From assembly GCF_003751305.1 (NCBI RefSeq), contig NZ_RJKV01000002.1, forward strand, positions 868,001-932,000: a DNA stretch of 64,000 nt, written 5' to 3'. The translations under genes and the position numbers were made by a program. This DNA comes from Stenotrophomonas rhizophila (lineage in GTDB: Bacteria > Pseudomonadota > Gammaproteobacteria > Xanthomonadales > Xanthomonadaceae). The notes under the pieces are model-generated. The model had not been told where the DNA came from. It did not search any database and was given only the letters and a program-made list of their open reading frames with translations. Of this stretch, positions 27,483 to 35,905 are shown piece by piece (position 1 is the stretch's first letter; each line of letters starts with the position of its first letter).

Positions 27483-27604
27483 GGAGCGTGGTTCCGGCTT
27501 TCCCCCGGAGAGGGGCGCGCAATTATCGCGGGGCGCTGGTGAGGAGATCGTTGACGCCGCCGAAATGCCCGGTGAACCGGCCGTGCTGCCCGCGTTGGCG
27601 CGGG

Positions 27605-28369
27605 TCAGGCGAGGGCGAGTGAACGTTTCCGACGGCGCTGCCAGGCCCACACCAGCCCGACCGCCAGGCCCGCCGCCGACAGGCGCAGCACCGTCGCCGG
27701 CCAGCCGACGGCAGTCGCCTCGGTGATCACGAACACGTTCCACGCCAGATTGAGCGACACGTGCAGGGCCAGTCCGCTCCACAGGGTGTAATCGTCCAGC
27801 GTATTGAGCCAGGCGAACACCAGCCCGCCGATGCCGGTGATGGCGAACACCTGTAGCGCCATGCCCCCGCCGCCGCCGAACGACCACCAGTGGATCGCAC
27901 CGAAGACCACCGCCTGCACGAGCGCAGCGGCCAGCCACGGCCAGCGCTGCTGGCGGTGGGCGAAGATGAAACCGAAGCCGCGGAAAATGATTTCCTCGGC
28001 CAGCGGGAACAACACCCCGAGCATCAGCAGGGCCAGCAGGTCCTGGGTGGGATTCACCCCGCCCAGCCACCACAGGCCGAGCCAGCAGGGCAGGGTCGCC
28101 AGCAGGGCCAGCGCCGGACCCTGCCAGCCATTCCAGCGCAACCCGAGCAGCGCGTGCAGGCGCTGCCCGGGGCGCAGCAGCAGTGCACCCACGGCCAGCA
28201 CCAGCAGCACGCCCAGACCGTTGTCGAGGATGGCGCCGCCATAGGGAATTGGCAGCGTCGAAATTGGCGTGCCCAGCCACGCGGCGAGGTCGCGCAGATT
28301 GATCGACACGGCCAGGGTCAGCACCAGCACACAGGCGGCCAGCCACGCAGGCAGGCGAAGGGACGACAT
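27605..28369 (-). CDS. CPBP-family intramembrane protease (Abi/Rce1-like)
   Basis: 254 residues, seven or eight membrane segments. The catalytic motifs are complete: E125-E126 and R130 in AEEIIFRG, H160 in GAIHWWSF, and H203 with N207 in LHVSLN. The start at 28369 follows GGAGCG; an ATG four codons upstream is the alternative. CPBP proteins include eukaryotic prenyl proteases and bacterial bacteriocin-immunity or processing proteins; the substrate here is unknown. No bacteriocin gene is next to it. Confidence 0.85.
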   Translation of the reverse strand: MSSLRLPAWLAACVLVLTLAVSINLRDLAAWLGTPISTLPIPYGGAILDNGLGVLLVLAVGALLLRPGQRLHALLGLRWNGWQGPALALLATLPCWLGLWWLGGVNPTQDLLALLMLGVLFPLAEEIIFRGFGFIFAHRQQRWPWLAAALVQAVVFGAIHWWSFGGGGGMALQVFAITGIGGLVFAWLNTLDDYTLWSGLALHVSLNLAWNVFVITEATAVGWPATVLRLSAAGLAVGLVWAWQRRRKRSLALA

Positions 28370-28522
28370 GGGACGCTCCATATCCAGGGACTGGGCGGAT
28401 TGTTGGGCACGGCCGCAGCGGCAGCATGGGGCATTGGTCGGGGGGCCATCGGTCATGGCCGCGTTGCACCACGGTCAGGTATGACCGGCTAGAGTGCGGC
28501 TTTGCCCCTTGGATTACCGCCC

Positions 28523-28825
28523 ATGCAATGCCCCGTATGCAAAACCCAAGCGCTGCAGATGTCCGAGCGTCAGGGCATCGAGATCGACTACTGCCCGCAG
28601 TGCCGTGGCGTGTGGCTGGACCGTGGTGAACTGGACAAGATCATCGAGCGCTCCGCCAGTGCCGCAGCGCCTGCGCCCGCCCCGGCACGCGCTGCTGCTC
28701 CGCCGCCGCCGGCCGCCGTGCAGCACCGCGATACACGCCATCTGGGCCAGCAGCAGTACGGCGATCAGCACGGCTACCGCAAGAAGAAGAAAGAGAGCTT
28801 CCTGTCGGACCTGTTCGACTTCTGA
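28523..28825 (+). CDS. TFIIB-type zinc-ribbon protein
   Basis: 100 residues. The N-terminal zinc ribbon is MQCPVCKTQALQMSERQGIE followed by DYCPQCRGVWLDRGEL, giving two CxxC pairs with the GVWLDRGEL signature of zf-TFIIB domain proteins. A Pro/Ala linker, a Gln/His/Gly stretch and a basic tail (YRKKKKESFLSDLFDF) follow. A TTG at 28502 lies in frame and exactly six bases after TAGAGT (28490-28495), so a leaderless longer form (107 residues) is possible. ATG 28523 gives the conserved N terminus. The function is unknown. Confidence 0.8.
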   Translation: MQCPVCKTQALQMSERQGIEIDYCPQCRGVWLDRGELDKIIERSASAAAPAPAPARAAAPPPPAAVQHRDTRHLGQQQYGDQHGYRKKKKESFLSDLFDF

Positions 28826-28843
28826 TGCATGCCTGCGCTGCGC

Positions 28844-29356
28844 TCAGGCGCGGCGCAGGATGAACTCCCGGTCGACGCTCTCGCCGACCGGGAAATCGTA
28901 TTCGCCCACCTTGCGGCAGCCATAGCGTGCGTAGAAGCGTTGCGCACCCAGATTCTCGGACCACGCGCCGATCCACAGCGTGCGCCGCTGCGGTTGATCC
29001 AGCCATGCCAGGAACGCGTCCATCAGGCGCGCGCCGTGACCACCCGCCTGGTGGCTGGCGAGCACGTACAGCCGCTTGAGCTCGATATCGCCTTCGGCAG
29101 CGTCCGCATGCGGCAGGCTGTTCGGGCCTGCGGCGAGATAGCCCACCACACGTTCGCCGTTGTCCAGCAGCCACGCCGCGTTGCGTGGATCGGCGAGCTC
29201 GCGGCGTTGCGGTTCGACCGCGTAATGGCTGTCCAGAAAATCGCGCAGGTCCTGCGGCGGGTAGGAATCGCCGAAGGTTTCGGTGTAGGTGGCGATGGCG
29301 ATCGCCGACAGCGCAGCGGCATCGGCGACGGTGGCACGGCGGATGGTCAACGTCAT
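28844..29356 (-). CDS. GNAT-family N-acetyltransferase (paralogue)
   Basis: 170 residues. It has the same plan as the protein at 7761-8294: LTIRRATVADAAALSAI at the N terminus, ELKRLYVLASHQAGGHGARL for acetyl-CoA binding, and NLGAQRFYARYGCRKVGEYDFPVG near the end. The substrate is unknown. Convergent with the zinc-ribbon gene (stops 19 bases apart). The two copies share the C-terminal block more than the rest, which suggests an old duplication. Confidence 0.85.
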   Translation of the reverse strand: MTLTIRRATVADAAALSAIAIATYTETFGDSYPPQDLRDFLDSHYAVEPQRRELADPRNAAWLLDNGERVVGYLAAGPNSLPHADAAEGDIELKRLYVLASHQAGGHGARLMDAFLAWLDQPQRRTLWIGAWSENLGAQRFYARYGCRKVGEYDFPVGESVDREFILRRA

Positions 29357-29410
29357 GGCGCAAGGCAGGCAGGTGGGGCCGGCAGCTTACGCTATCGTCT
29401 GGGGTCGGCC

Positions 29411-29439
29411 GTAGTTCCGGGTACGTCGGTACCCGGAAC
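29411..29439 (+). repeat. GTAG-ended palindrome (SMAG-like)
   Basis: GTAG followed by TTCCGGGTAC, a four-base loop and GTACCCGGAA. The stem is 11 bp and perfect. It lies 18 bases past the copB stop on the minus strand, where it could also shape the 3' end of the copper transcript. Confidence 0.6.
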
Positions 29440-29456
29440 CTGTCATGGTTGCCGGA

Positions 29457-30458
29457 TCAGAACCAGACCCGCACGCCCGCCACCCAGCGGGTATCGCGCG
29501 CACCTTCGCCGGCTGCCTCGTGGTAGTCGGCGGTATCGCCGAACAACCGCTCGTGGCTGATGCCGATGTACGGTGCGAAGCGGCGGCTGAATTCATAGCG
29601 CAGGCGCAACCCGGCTTCGACCTTGTTGAGGCCCGCGCCGTTGCGATACGTGGGCTCGTCCTTGGCCGAGAAGGTGGCTTCCAGCAGCGGCTGCAGGATC
29701 AACCGGTTGGTCAGCAGCAGCTCGTATTCCACCTCGACCGTGGCCGCCAACTGACCGCCTTCGCCTAGATAGGCCGTGGCAGAGGTCTCGAACTTGTACG
29801 GCGCCAGGCCTTGGATGCCGAACGCCGCCCAGGTACGTGAATCGGCCGGCCGGAAATCCTGTTTCACGCCGACCAGTACATCCCACCACGGCGACACGCT
29901 GCGCCCATACATCACTTCCAGATCGGCCGATCCGGTACGGCCGTCACTGCGCTCGCCTTCGCTACGCACCCACAGCCGGTGGATGTTGCCGCCCACCCAG
30001 CCGCTGGCCTCCCAGGCCTGGCCGCTGCCGTGCTGGCCATCCCAGTGTTCGAGCCGGTTGACCAGCAGCAGGCTATGGATCTCCGGCGCATGCTCCATCG
30101 CGCCGTGGTCGATCGGCGGAAACGCGGCGAGCCGGTCGGCGGCGGTCACGGCCGGAATCGGTTCGAGCGGCTCGGTGGGCGCGGGCGCCCTCGGCACACC
30201 ATGCCCCATCGCGGCGTGATCCATCGTCGAATGGTCCATCTGGCTGTGATCAGCGCTGCCGTGGTCCATCGTTGAATGGTCCATCTTGGTGTGATCCATG
30301 CTGCCGTGATCCATCGGGCGGTCATCCGCCGGTGATGCATCAGTCGTGGTCGGCGCCGTGGCATGGCCGGCATGCGACTGTGCCCAGACCGGTGCGGCCA
30401 ACGCCAGCAGCAGGGCGGCGCTCAGTGCGGACAGCACGGTGAGAGGTGAGCGGCTCAT
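29457..30458 (-). CDS. copB: Copper resistance outer-membrane protein CopB
   Basis: 333 residues. Signal peptide MSRSPLTVLSALSAALLLAL ending in WAQS, then a metal-binding stretch at 49-87 built from repeated MDH-S/T units (MDHGSMDHTKMDHSTMDHG), and a C-terminal beta-barrel of about 200 residues ending in an aromatic residue (VRVWF). CopB is thought to bind or store copper at the outer membrane. Its ATG overlaps the copA stop by four bases (ATGA), so translation is coupled. The Met/His repeats are also visible as a 15-base DNA repeat. Confidence 0.95.
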   Translation of the reverse strand: MSRSPLTVLSALSAALLLALAAPVWAQSHAGHATAPTTTDASPADDRPMDHGSMDHTKMDHSTMDHGSADHSQMDHSTMDHAAMGHGVPRAPAPTEPLEPIPAVTAADRLAAFPPIDHGAMEHAPEIHSLLLVNRLEHWDGQHGSGQAWEASGWVGGNIHRLWVRSEGERSDGRTGSADLEVMYGRSVSPWWDVLVGVKQDFRPADSRTWAAFGIQGLAPYKFETSATAYLGEGGQLAATVEVEYELLLTNRLILQPLLEATFSAKDEPTYRNGAGLNKVEAGLRLRYEFSRRFAPYIGISHERLFGDTADYHEAAGEGARDTRWVAGVRVWF

Positions 30459-32248
30459 TCTTCGATCCTCACTTCGCGCATCATGCCCGCTTCCATGTGG
30501 TACAGCAGGTGGCAGTGGTACGCCCAGCGCCCAAGCGCGTCGGCACGGACGCGGTAGGTGCGGCGGGTGCCGGGCGGCATGTCGATGGTGTGCTTGCGCA
30601 GGTGGAACTCGCCGTCCGCGTTTTCCAGATCGCTCCACACGCCGTGCAGATGGATCGGATGCTGCATCATCGTGTCGTTGACCAGCACGATGCGCATGCG
30701 CTCGCCGTAGGTCAGGCGCAGCGGTTCGGCGCTCGCGAACGGGATCCCGTCGAAGGACCAGCTGAATTTTTCCATGTGGCCGGTCAGGTGCAGCTCGACC
30801 TCGCGGCCGGGATCGCGCCCATCGGGATCGTCGAACAGGCTGCGCATCGCGCCGTAGGTGAGTACGTTGCGGCCGTTGTCGCGCAGGCCGATACCAGGAT
30901 CATCCAGCTTGGGCGCGGTGGCCATGCTCTGCATGTCCACCAGCGGGTTGCCTTGCTCGCTGGCCGGGTGACGCGGCGCTTTGGGATCGGTGCCGTGTGC
31001 ACCGTGGCCCATGCTGGCACCGCAGCCGCCTTCCATGCCCTTCATGTCGTGGCCCGCCATCCCGTTGGAGGCATGGCCCATGTCGTGGCCCATGTCACTC
31101 ATGGTCAGCAGCGGGCGCGGGTCGCGCGCGGGGATCGGCGCCTGCAGGCCGTGGCGCACCGCCAGCGTGCCGGCGGCATAGCCGGTGCGGCCCATGTCCT
31201 GGCAGAAGATCGTGTACGCGTCCTGGCCGCTGGGTTCGACGATCACATCGAAGGTCTCGGCCGGGGCGATGCGGAATTCATCGATGCTGACCTGGTGGAT
31301 GTACTGGCCATCGGCGGCGACCACGGTCATCTTCAGGCCGGGGATGCGCACGTCGAAATAGGTCATCGAGCCGCCGTTGATGAAGCGCAGCAGCACCTTT
31401 TCGCCACTGCGGAACAGCCCGGTCCAGTTGCCGGCCGGGGCGGTGCCGTTGAGCAGGTAGGTATAGGTGTGGGCGTTGATGTCGGAGATGTCGGTCGGCG
31501 TCATCCGCATCCGGCCCCACATGCCGCGGTCGGCGGTGGCCGCGGCCCAGCCGTCCTTGCGCACATCGCGCAGGAAGTCGGGCAGGGTGCGCTTGTAGTA
31601 GTTGTCGTGCTCGGCGAGCTTCTTCATGCGCCGGAACAGCGCGCCGGGGTCCAGGTCGGTCCAGTCCGAGAGCAGGATCACGTGCTCGCGGTCGGCGTGA
31701 TACGGCGCCGGCTCCAGCGGGTCGATGATCAGCGCGCCGTACAGACCCGCCTGCTCCTGGAACATGGAATGGCTGTGATACCAGTACGTGCCGGACTGCT
31801 TGAGGGTAAAGCGGTACTGGTAGGCCTCGCCCGGGGCGATGCCGTTGAAGCTCAGGCCGGGCACGCCATCCATGTTGGCCGGCAGCAGCAGGCCGTGCCA
31901 GTGGATGGAGGTGGGGTGGGCCTGCAGCGTATTGGCCACGCGGATGTTGACCGTCTGGCCCTCGCGCCAGCGCAGGATCGGCGCCGGAAGGCTCCCATTG
32001 ACGGTGATGGCCGGGCGGGTGTGGCCGGTGAAGTTGGCCACCGATTCGCCGATGCTCAGCTGCACGTCATGGCTGCTCAGGACCTGCGGGGCACCGGCAA
32101 GACCGGGGCCGGCGGCGGCGAACGCACGCGGGCTCAGGCCGGTGGCGGCCAGGCCGGCGACCACGCCGCCGGCAGCGACGCCCTGTACGAACAGGCGGCG
32201 CGACGGCATGGGCGGGGTGCCCGTGCCGGGTGTTTTTGGGAAAGACAT
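30455..32248 (-). CDS. copA: Copper resistance multicopper oxidase CopA
   Basis: 597 residues. The Tat signal SRRLFVQGVAAGG is followed by three cupredoxin domains. Copper ligands are seen in HWHGLLLP, HSHSMFQEQAGLYG, HPIHLHGVWSD and HCHLLYHMEAGMM. A Met/His-rich insert (MSDMGHDMGHASNGMAGHD, about residue 380) is typical of the CopA type. Oxidises Cu(I) in the periplasm. GGAG stands five bases before the ATG. Middle gene of copL-copA-copB. Confidence 0.96.
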   Translation of the reverse strand: MSFPKTPGTGTPPMPSRRLFVQGVAAGGVVAGLAATGLSPRAFAAAGPGLAGAPQVLSSHDVQLSIGESVANFTGHTRPAITVNGSLPAPILRWREGQTVNIRVANTLQAHPTSIHWHGLLLPANMDGVPGLSFNGIAPGEAYQYRFTLKQSGTYWYHSHSMFQEQAGLYGALIIDPLEPAPYHADREHVILLSDWTDLDPGALFRRMKKLAEHDNYYKRTLPDFLRDVRKDGWAAATADRGMWGRMRMTPTDISDINAHTYTYLLNGTAPAGNWTGLFRSGEKVLLRFINGGSMTYFDVRIPGLKMTVVAADGQYIHQVSIDEFRIAPAETFDVIVEPSGQDAYTIFCQDMGRTGYAAGTLAVRHGLQAPIPARDPRPLLTMSDMGHDMGHASNGMAGHDMKGMEGGCGASMGHGAHGTDPKAPRHPASEQGNPLVDMQSMATAPKLDDPGIGLRDNGRNVLTYGAMRSLFDDPDGRDPGREVELHLTGHMEKFSWSFDGIPFASAEPLRLTYGERMRIVLVNDTMMQHPIHLHGVWSDLENADGEFHLRKHTIDMPPGTRRTYRVRADALGRWAYHCHLLYHMEAGMMREVRIEE

Positions 32249-32352
32249 TGCAACTCCGAATCCGATTCGAATGGCACACGTGGTGCCGTCATCGCACACA
32301 CGCCGGGGCGCATGTGCAGAGCCTCAGGCCGGCGCTCGCAGCGCGCGGTGGA

Positions 32353-32748
32353 TCAGGCGATCGGAGGGCGGGTGATGCGGTCCAGCGGGGGCATCGGCCG
32401 TGACGGATGCGCGGTCAGGATCGGCGCCAGCGACAACGGTGGCGGCGTGGCGATCCACGCGATCTGGACGGTCAGGCTGGGCTGCTGGGCACAGCTGCGC
32501 AGGCAGTCCTTGATCTTGCAATGGTCGCCATCGTGCGGGGCCTGGACGCCGGTGTCGGCGGTGGCCATGGCGTCGTGATGGTGCGCGGCAGGCATCGGTG
32601 CATCGCCATGGCAGGGCGGGCCGGGTGTGCTGGTGCGGGTCGGTTCGGCCATGGCCAGCGCCATGGGACCGGCCATGGCGACGTTCAGCCCGTTGAGCAA
32701 CAGGCTGAGCATCAATACCACTCGCAGGAGCAGGCCACTGGCGGACAT
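32353..32748 (-). CDS. copL: CopL-family metal-binding regulatory protein
   Basis: 131 residues, ATG at 32748 behind AAGGTGAG. Signal-like N terminus (MSASGLLLRVVLMLSLLLNG to MAMAG) and a Cys/His-rich mature part (CHGDAPMPAAHHHDAM, HDGDHCKIKDCLRSCAQQ). In Xanthomonas copL stands directly before copAB and is needed for copper induction. The same order here (copL, 104 bases, copA, copB) supports the call. Its 94-base upstream gap to recQ must hold the copper-responsive promoter; I could not name an operator in it. Confidence 0.85.
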   Translation of the reverse strand: MSASGLLLRVVLMLSLLLNGLNVAMAGPMALAMAEPTRTSTPGPPCHGDAPMPAAHHHDAMATADTGVQAPHDGDHCKIKDCLRSCAQQPSLTVQIAWIATPPPLSLAPILTAHPSRPMPPLDRITRPPIA

Positions 32749-32842
32749 GGGGCTCACCTTACTGCCAAATCCGGGCGGTCGCACCTGCGGCTGAACACGT
32801 GGTTCAACTCTGGAGGCCGGTCCGTGCGGGCTTGCCCGGGCA

Positions 32843-34648
32843 TCAGCCTTCCTCGCGCACGATCTCGACCAGGCGATCGCCATAGCGGGCCAGCTTGGTG
32901 CCACCGATGCCGCCGACCCGGCCGAGCGCATCGACACTGGTGGGACGCTGTTCGGCGATGTTGCGCAGGGTGCTGTCGTGGAAGATCACGAAGGCCGGCA
33001 CGTTCTGCTCGCGCGCGAGTTCGGCACGCAGGCCGCGCAGGGCATTGAACAGGGCCAGGTCCTGCGGCAGCACCGCCAGGCCGGTGCGCTGGCCGCTGCG
33101 GTCGCGCTCGCGGGCGGCCTTGGGTGTCTCGCGGCGCATCATGACCTTGCGCTGGCCCTTGAGCACCTCGCGGCTGCCATCGGTCAGGCGCAGACCACCG
33201 TAGGCGCTGCTGTCCACCTCGAGCAGGCTGGAGGCGACCAGCTGGCGGAACACGCTGCGCCAGGTGCGGGCGTCGAGATCCTTGCCGATGCCGTAGGTGC
33301 TCAATTCGGTGTGTCCGAACTGGCGCACCTTCTCGTTGTCGCCGCCGCGCAGGATGTCGATCAGGTGGCCCACGCCGAAGCGCTGGCCGCTGCGGTAGAC
33401 GCAGCTCAGCGCCTTCTGGGCGGCAACGCTGGCATCCCACGCATCCGGTGGCAGCAGGCAGTTGTCGCAGTTGCCACAGGGCTGGGGGTAGGTTTCCCCG
33501 AACCCGGCCAGCAGGACCTGACGGCGGCACTGCATGGATTCGCAGTAGCCGAGCAGGTGATCGAGTTTGGACCGTTCGAGCGTTTTGCGGTCTTCGCCGG
33601 CTTCGGACTGTTCGATCATCTGCTTGAGCAGCACGACGTCGCCGAGCCCATAGCAGAGCCAGGCTTCGGCGGGCTCGCCATCACGGCCGGCGCGGCCGGT
33701 TTCCTGGTAATACCCTTCCATCGATTTGGGCAGATCGGTGTGCGCGACGAAGCGCACGTCCGGTTTATCGATGCCCATGCCGAAGGCGATGGTGGCGCAC
33801 ATCACGATGCCGTCCTCGCGCAGGAAGCGGCGCTGGTTGGCGGCGCGTACCTCCGCCGGCAGGCCAGCGTGGTAGGGCAGGGCGTTCATGCCCTCCTTGC
33901 ACAGGAACTCGGCGGTTTCTTCCACCTTGCGCCGCGACATGCAGTAGACAATGCCGGCTTCCTGGCGGTGGACCTTGAGAAAGTCCAGCAGCTGGCGCTT
34001 GGCGTTGTCTTTCTGGACGACGGTGTAGCGGATGTTGGGACGGTCGAAGGAGCTGACGAAGTGCTGGGCGTTGGTCAGGTCCAGGCGTTCGGCGATTTCG
34101 CGCTGGGTCGGCGGATCGGCGGTGGCGGTCAGCGCGATGCGCGGGACGTCGGGCCAGCGCTCGTGCAGGACGGTGAGCTGGCGGTATTCAGGTCGGAAGT
34201 CGTGGCCCCACTGCGAGACGCAATGAGCTTCGTCGATGGCGAACAGGGCAATCGTGCTGCGCGAGAGCAGCGAGAGGAAGCGGCCGGTCAGCAGTCGCTC
34301 GGGGGCGACGTAGAGCATGTCCAGTTCGCCGGCAAGCAGTTCGCGTTCGACGCGGGCGGCGGTTTCGCCATCAAGGGTGGAGTTGAGGTATTCGGCGCGG
34401 ACGCCGAGCTGGCGCAGGGCTTCGACCTGGTCCTGCATCAAGGCGATCAGCGGCGAGATGACGATGCCGGTGCCGTCGCGGAGCAGGGAGGGGACCTGGT
34501 AGCAGAGCGATTTGCCGCCGCCGGTGGGCATGAGGACGAGCGCGTCATTGCCGGCGGCGACATGCTCGACGATCGCCTGCTGCGGACCGCGGAATTCGTC
34601 GTAACCAAAGATGCGGCTGAGCAGGTCGTGCGCGGGGCGGGAAGACAT
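32843..34648 (-). CDS. recQ: ATP-dependent DNA helicase RecQ
   Basis: A 3'-5' DNA helicase acting in recombination and replication-fork repair. 601 residues: Walker A PTGGGKS (K46), DEAH box at 139-142 ([19 protein letters not shown]), the RecQ-Ct zinc site with CESMQCRR and CGNCDNC, a winged helix, and one HRDC domain near the C terminus (about 525-601). The gene is complete. It starts at 34648, with TAAACT exactly six bases upstream and no ribosome site. copLAB follows in the same direction after a 94-base gap. Confidence 0.97.
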   Translation of the reverse strand: MSSRPAHDLLSRIFGYDEFRGPQQAIVEHVAAGNDALVLMPTGGGKSLCYQVPSLLRDGTGIVISPLIALMQDQVEALRQLGVRAEYLNSTLDGETAARVERELLAGELDMLYVAPERLLTGRFLSLLSRSTIALFAIDEAHCVSQWGHDFRPEYRQLTVLHERWPDVPRIALTATADPPTQREIAERLDLTNAQHFVSSFDRPNIRYTVVQKDNAKRQLLDFLKVHRQEAGIVYCMSRRKVEETAEFLCKEGMNALPYHAGLPAEVRAANQRRFLREDGIVMCATIAFGMGIDKPDVRFVAHTDLPKSMEGYYQETGRAGRDGEPAEAWLCYGLGDVVLLKQMIEQSEAGEDRKTLERSKLDHLLGYCESMQCRRQVLLAGFGETYPQPCGNCDNCLLPPDAWDASVAAQKALSCVYRSGQRFGVGHLIDILRGGDNEKVRQFGHTELSTYGIGKDLDARTWRSVFRQLVASSLLEVDSSAYGGLRLTDGSREVLKGQRKVMMRRETPKAARERDRSGQRTGLAVLPQDLALFNALRGLRAELAREQNVPAFVIFHDSTLRNIAEQRPTSVDALGRVGGIGGTKLARYGDRLVEIVREEG

Positions 34649-34654
34649 CGCGCT

Positions 34655-34660
34655 AGTTTA
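34655..34660 (-). promoter_or_regulatory. -10-like TAAACT six bases before the recQ ATG (leaderless candidate)
   Basis: Read on the minus strand, TAAACT, then AGCGCG, then ATG. The exact six-base spacing matches the other candidates in this window. No -35 hexamer is clear. Confidence 0.4.
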
Positions 34661-34790
34661 CCTTGCCCAGGCTACGGGCCGTGTCCTCTGATGCCGGATC
34701 GGTCTGTAGGAAAGCCGAGGCCGGAGCCAGAGTCAGAGTCATAGGCAGAGCTGAAGGCGCAAAGCGCCGGGCGTGTCCTCCTGCGGGGTT

Positions 34791-34898
34791 GGCGCGGTGT
34801 GGGTGGGTCTGCTGGACCCGCCGTGAACCCGTCCATGGGGGCTCGATGTGCGCCATCCATGGCGCACAACGGTCCTGCAGACCCACCCACACCGCGCC
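34791..34898 (+). repeat. Structured ~108-bp inverted-repeat element, copy 1
   Basis: The 22-bp outer arms are perfectly complementary (34791-34812 and 34877-34898; GGCGCGGTGTGGGTGGGTCT at the left), extended by five more pairs after a mismatch. The loop carries a second palindrome, TGTGCGCCAT-CC-ATGGCGCACA at 34847-34868. The central 60 bases (34815-34874) match copy 2 (reverse complement of 35101-35160) at 54 positions. It lies 142 bases upstream of recQ in a non-coding gap. Confidence 0.75.
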
Positions 34899-34960
34899 GT
34901 CGACACTTGGCTGGTCTTCAAAGGAGAGCCAGTCCAGAGCCAGTCACGCGCCAGTCAAAC

Positions 34961-34990
34961 GCAGACAGGCGCCAATCGGCGCCTGTCTGC
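34961..34990. repeat. Perfect 13-bp hairpin between the two elements
   Basis: GCAGACAGGCGCC-AATC-GGCGCCTGTCTGC; it is not related to the arms of either flanking element. A weak T/G stretch (TGTTGCTTG) follows on the plus strand. It may be a transcription-blocking hairpin of dps or recQ. Everything else in 34649-35257 is non-coding as far as I can see. Confidence 0.6.
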
Positions 34991-35073
34991 TGTTGCTTGC
35001 CTGTGACCTGTGGCCTGTTACCGCTTGCCGAAGAGGCCGCTCTGGCTTGCCCAACCGTCCATCCTGATCTGTC

Positions 35074-35187
35074 TGGCGAGTGGGGGCCAGGCCCTGACGG
35101 GACCGTCGTGCGCCATGGATGGCGCACGTCGAGCCCCCAAGGATGGGTTTACGGCGCGTCCCGGCGGGGCCTGGCCCCCGCTCGCCA
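35074..35187 (-). repeat. Structured ~114-bp inverted-repeat element, copy 2 (opposite orientation)
   Basis: The 21-bp outer arms (35074-35094 and 35167-35187; TGGCGAGTGGGGGCCAGGCC at the left) pair with a single T-G wobble. The loop palindrome CGTGCGCCAT-GG-ATGGCGCACG lies at 35107-35128. Relative to copy 1 the core is inverted and 90% identical, but the arms share only their outermost bases. It lies about 70 bases past the dps stop on the minus strand. Confidence 0.75.
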
Positions 35188-35257
35188 ACACGGAGACCCC
35201 GTCAGCCAAAGCCTTTGCCGTTGCCGTCAGTCAACCAAGCCCGCCAAAAACACATTC

Positions 35258-35809
35258 TTACTGCAGCAGCGAACGCAGCATCCAGGCGTACTTTTCGTGG
35301 GTCTGCAGACGCTGGGTCATCAGATCCTCGGTCGGCGCGTCGTCCGCATCGTCGGCCACATCCAGCACTTTGCGCGCCGTACGGCACACCGCCTCGTTGG
35401 CGGTGACCAACTGGCGTACCATTTCACGCCAGTCCGCGCTGTCGGTCAGGCCCGGCTCCTCGGCGATCGAGGTCAGGGCCGCGAACTCGCGGTACGAGCC
35501 CGGGGCATTGAAGCCCAGTGCACGGATGCGTTCGGCTACGTCATCCAGGGCCGCCCACTGTTCGGTGTACTGGGTCTCGAACATGGTGTGCAGCGAGTTG
35601 AACATCGACCCGGTCACGTTCCAATGGAAATTGTGGGTCTTCAGGTAGAGCGTGAACGCATCAGCCTGGAAGGCCGACAGTCCATCGGCGATCTTCTTGC
35701 GATCGCCCTCCTTGATCCCGATATCGATGTTCGGGGCCGACGGGGCCGCCGCGCCGAGCTTCTGCTTGGCAGTCTTGGGCTTTGCCGGGGTCTTGGTCGT
35801 CTTCGCCAT
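35258..35809 (-). CDS. dps: Dps-family DNA-binding ferritin
   Basis: 183 residues forming a four-helix ferritin-like subunit; Dps dodecamers oxidise and store iron and coat DNA under stress. The ferroxidase site residues are in HNFHWNVTGSMFNSLHTMFE and DDVAERI. The N-terminal tail is Lys/Pro/Ala-rich (MAKTTKTPAKPKTAKQK), giving DNA contact. AAGGAG stands eight bases before the ATG at 35809. Divergent from hrpA; the 96 bases between hold A/T-rich patches where promoters must lie, but no operator could be named. Confidence 0.93.
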   Translation of the reverse strand: MAKTTKTPAKPKTAKQKLGAAAPSAPNIDIGIKEGDRKKIADGLSAFQADAFTLYLKTHNFHWNVTGSMFNSLHTMFETQYTEQWAALDDVAERIRALGFNAPGSYREFAALTSIAEEPGLTDSADWREMVRQLVTANEAVCRTARKVLDVADDADDAPTEDLMTQRLQTHEKYAWMLRSLLQ

Positions 35810-35905
35810 GGGAGAACTCCTTATGGATGGGATGAATCGGATGGCCTTCACAATAGATCAGACTACCCTTTCAGTAGTAAACAAAAGTTCTAAACGAATC
35901 GATTG

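Noticed and set aside
30180..30320. Short-period DNA repeat that could look like a CRISPR or satellite
   Set aside because: It encodes the Met-Asp-His repeats of CopB in frame, with no constant repeat-spacer structure.
34799..35893. A 364-codon frame across the recQ-dps gap and dps
   Set aside because: It crosses both structured elements and runs antisense to dps; composition and domain content do not support coding.
35810..35905. OxyR- or Fur-like operator in the dps-hrpA gap
   Set aside because: A GTAG..CTAT pair is present but has the wrong spacing for OxyR, and no Fur-like inverted repeat was found.
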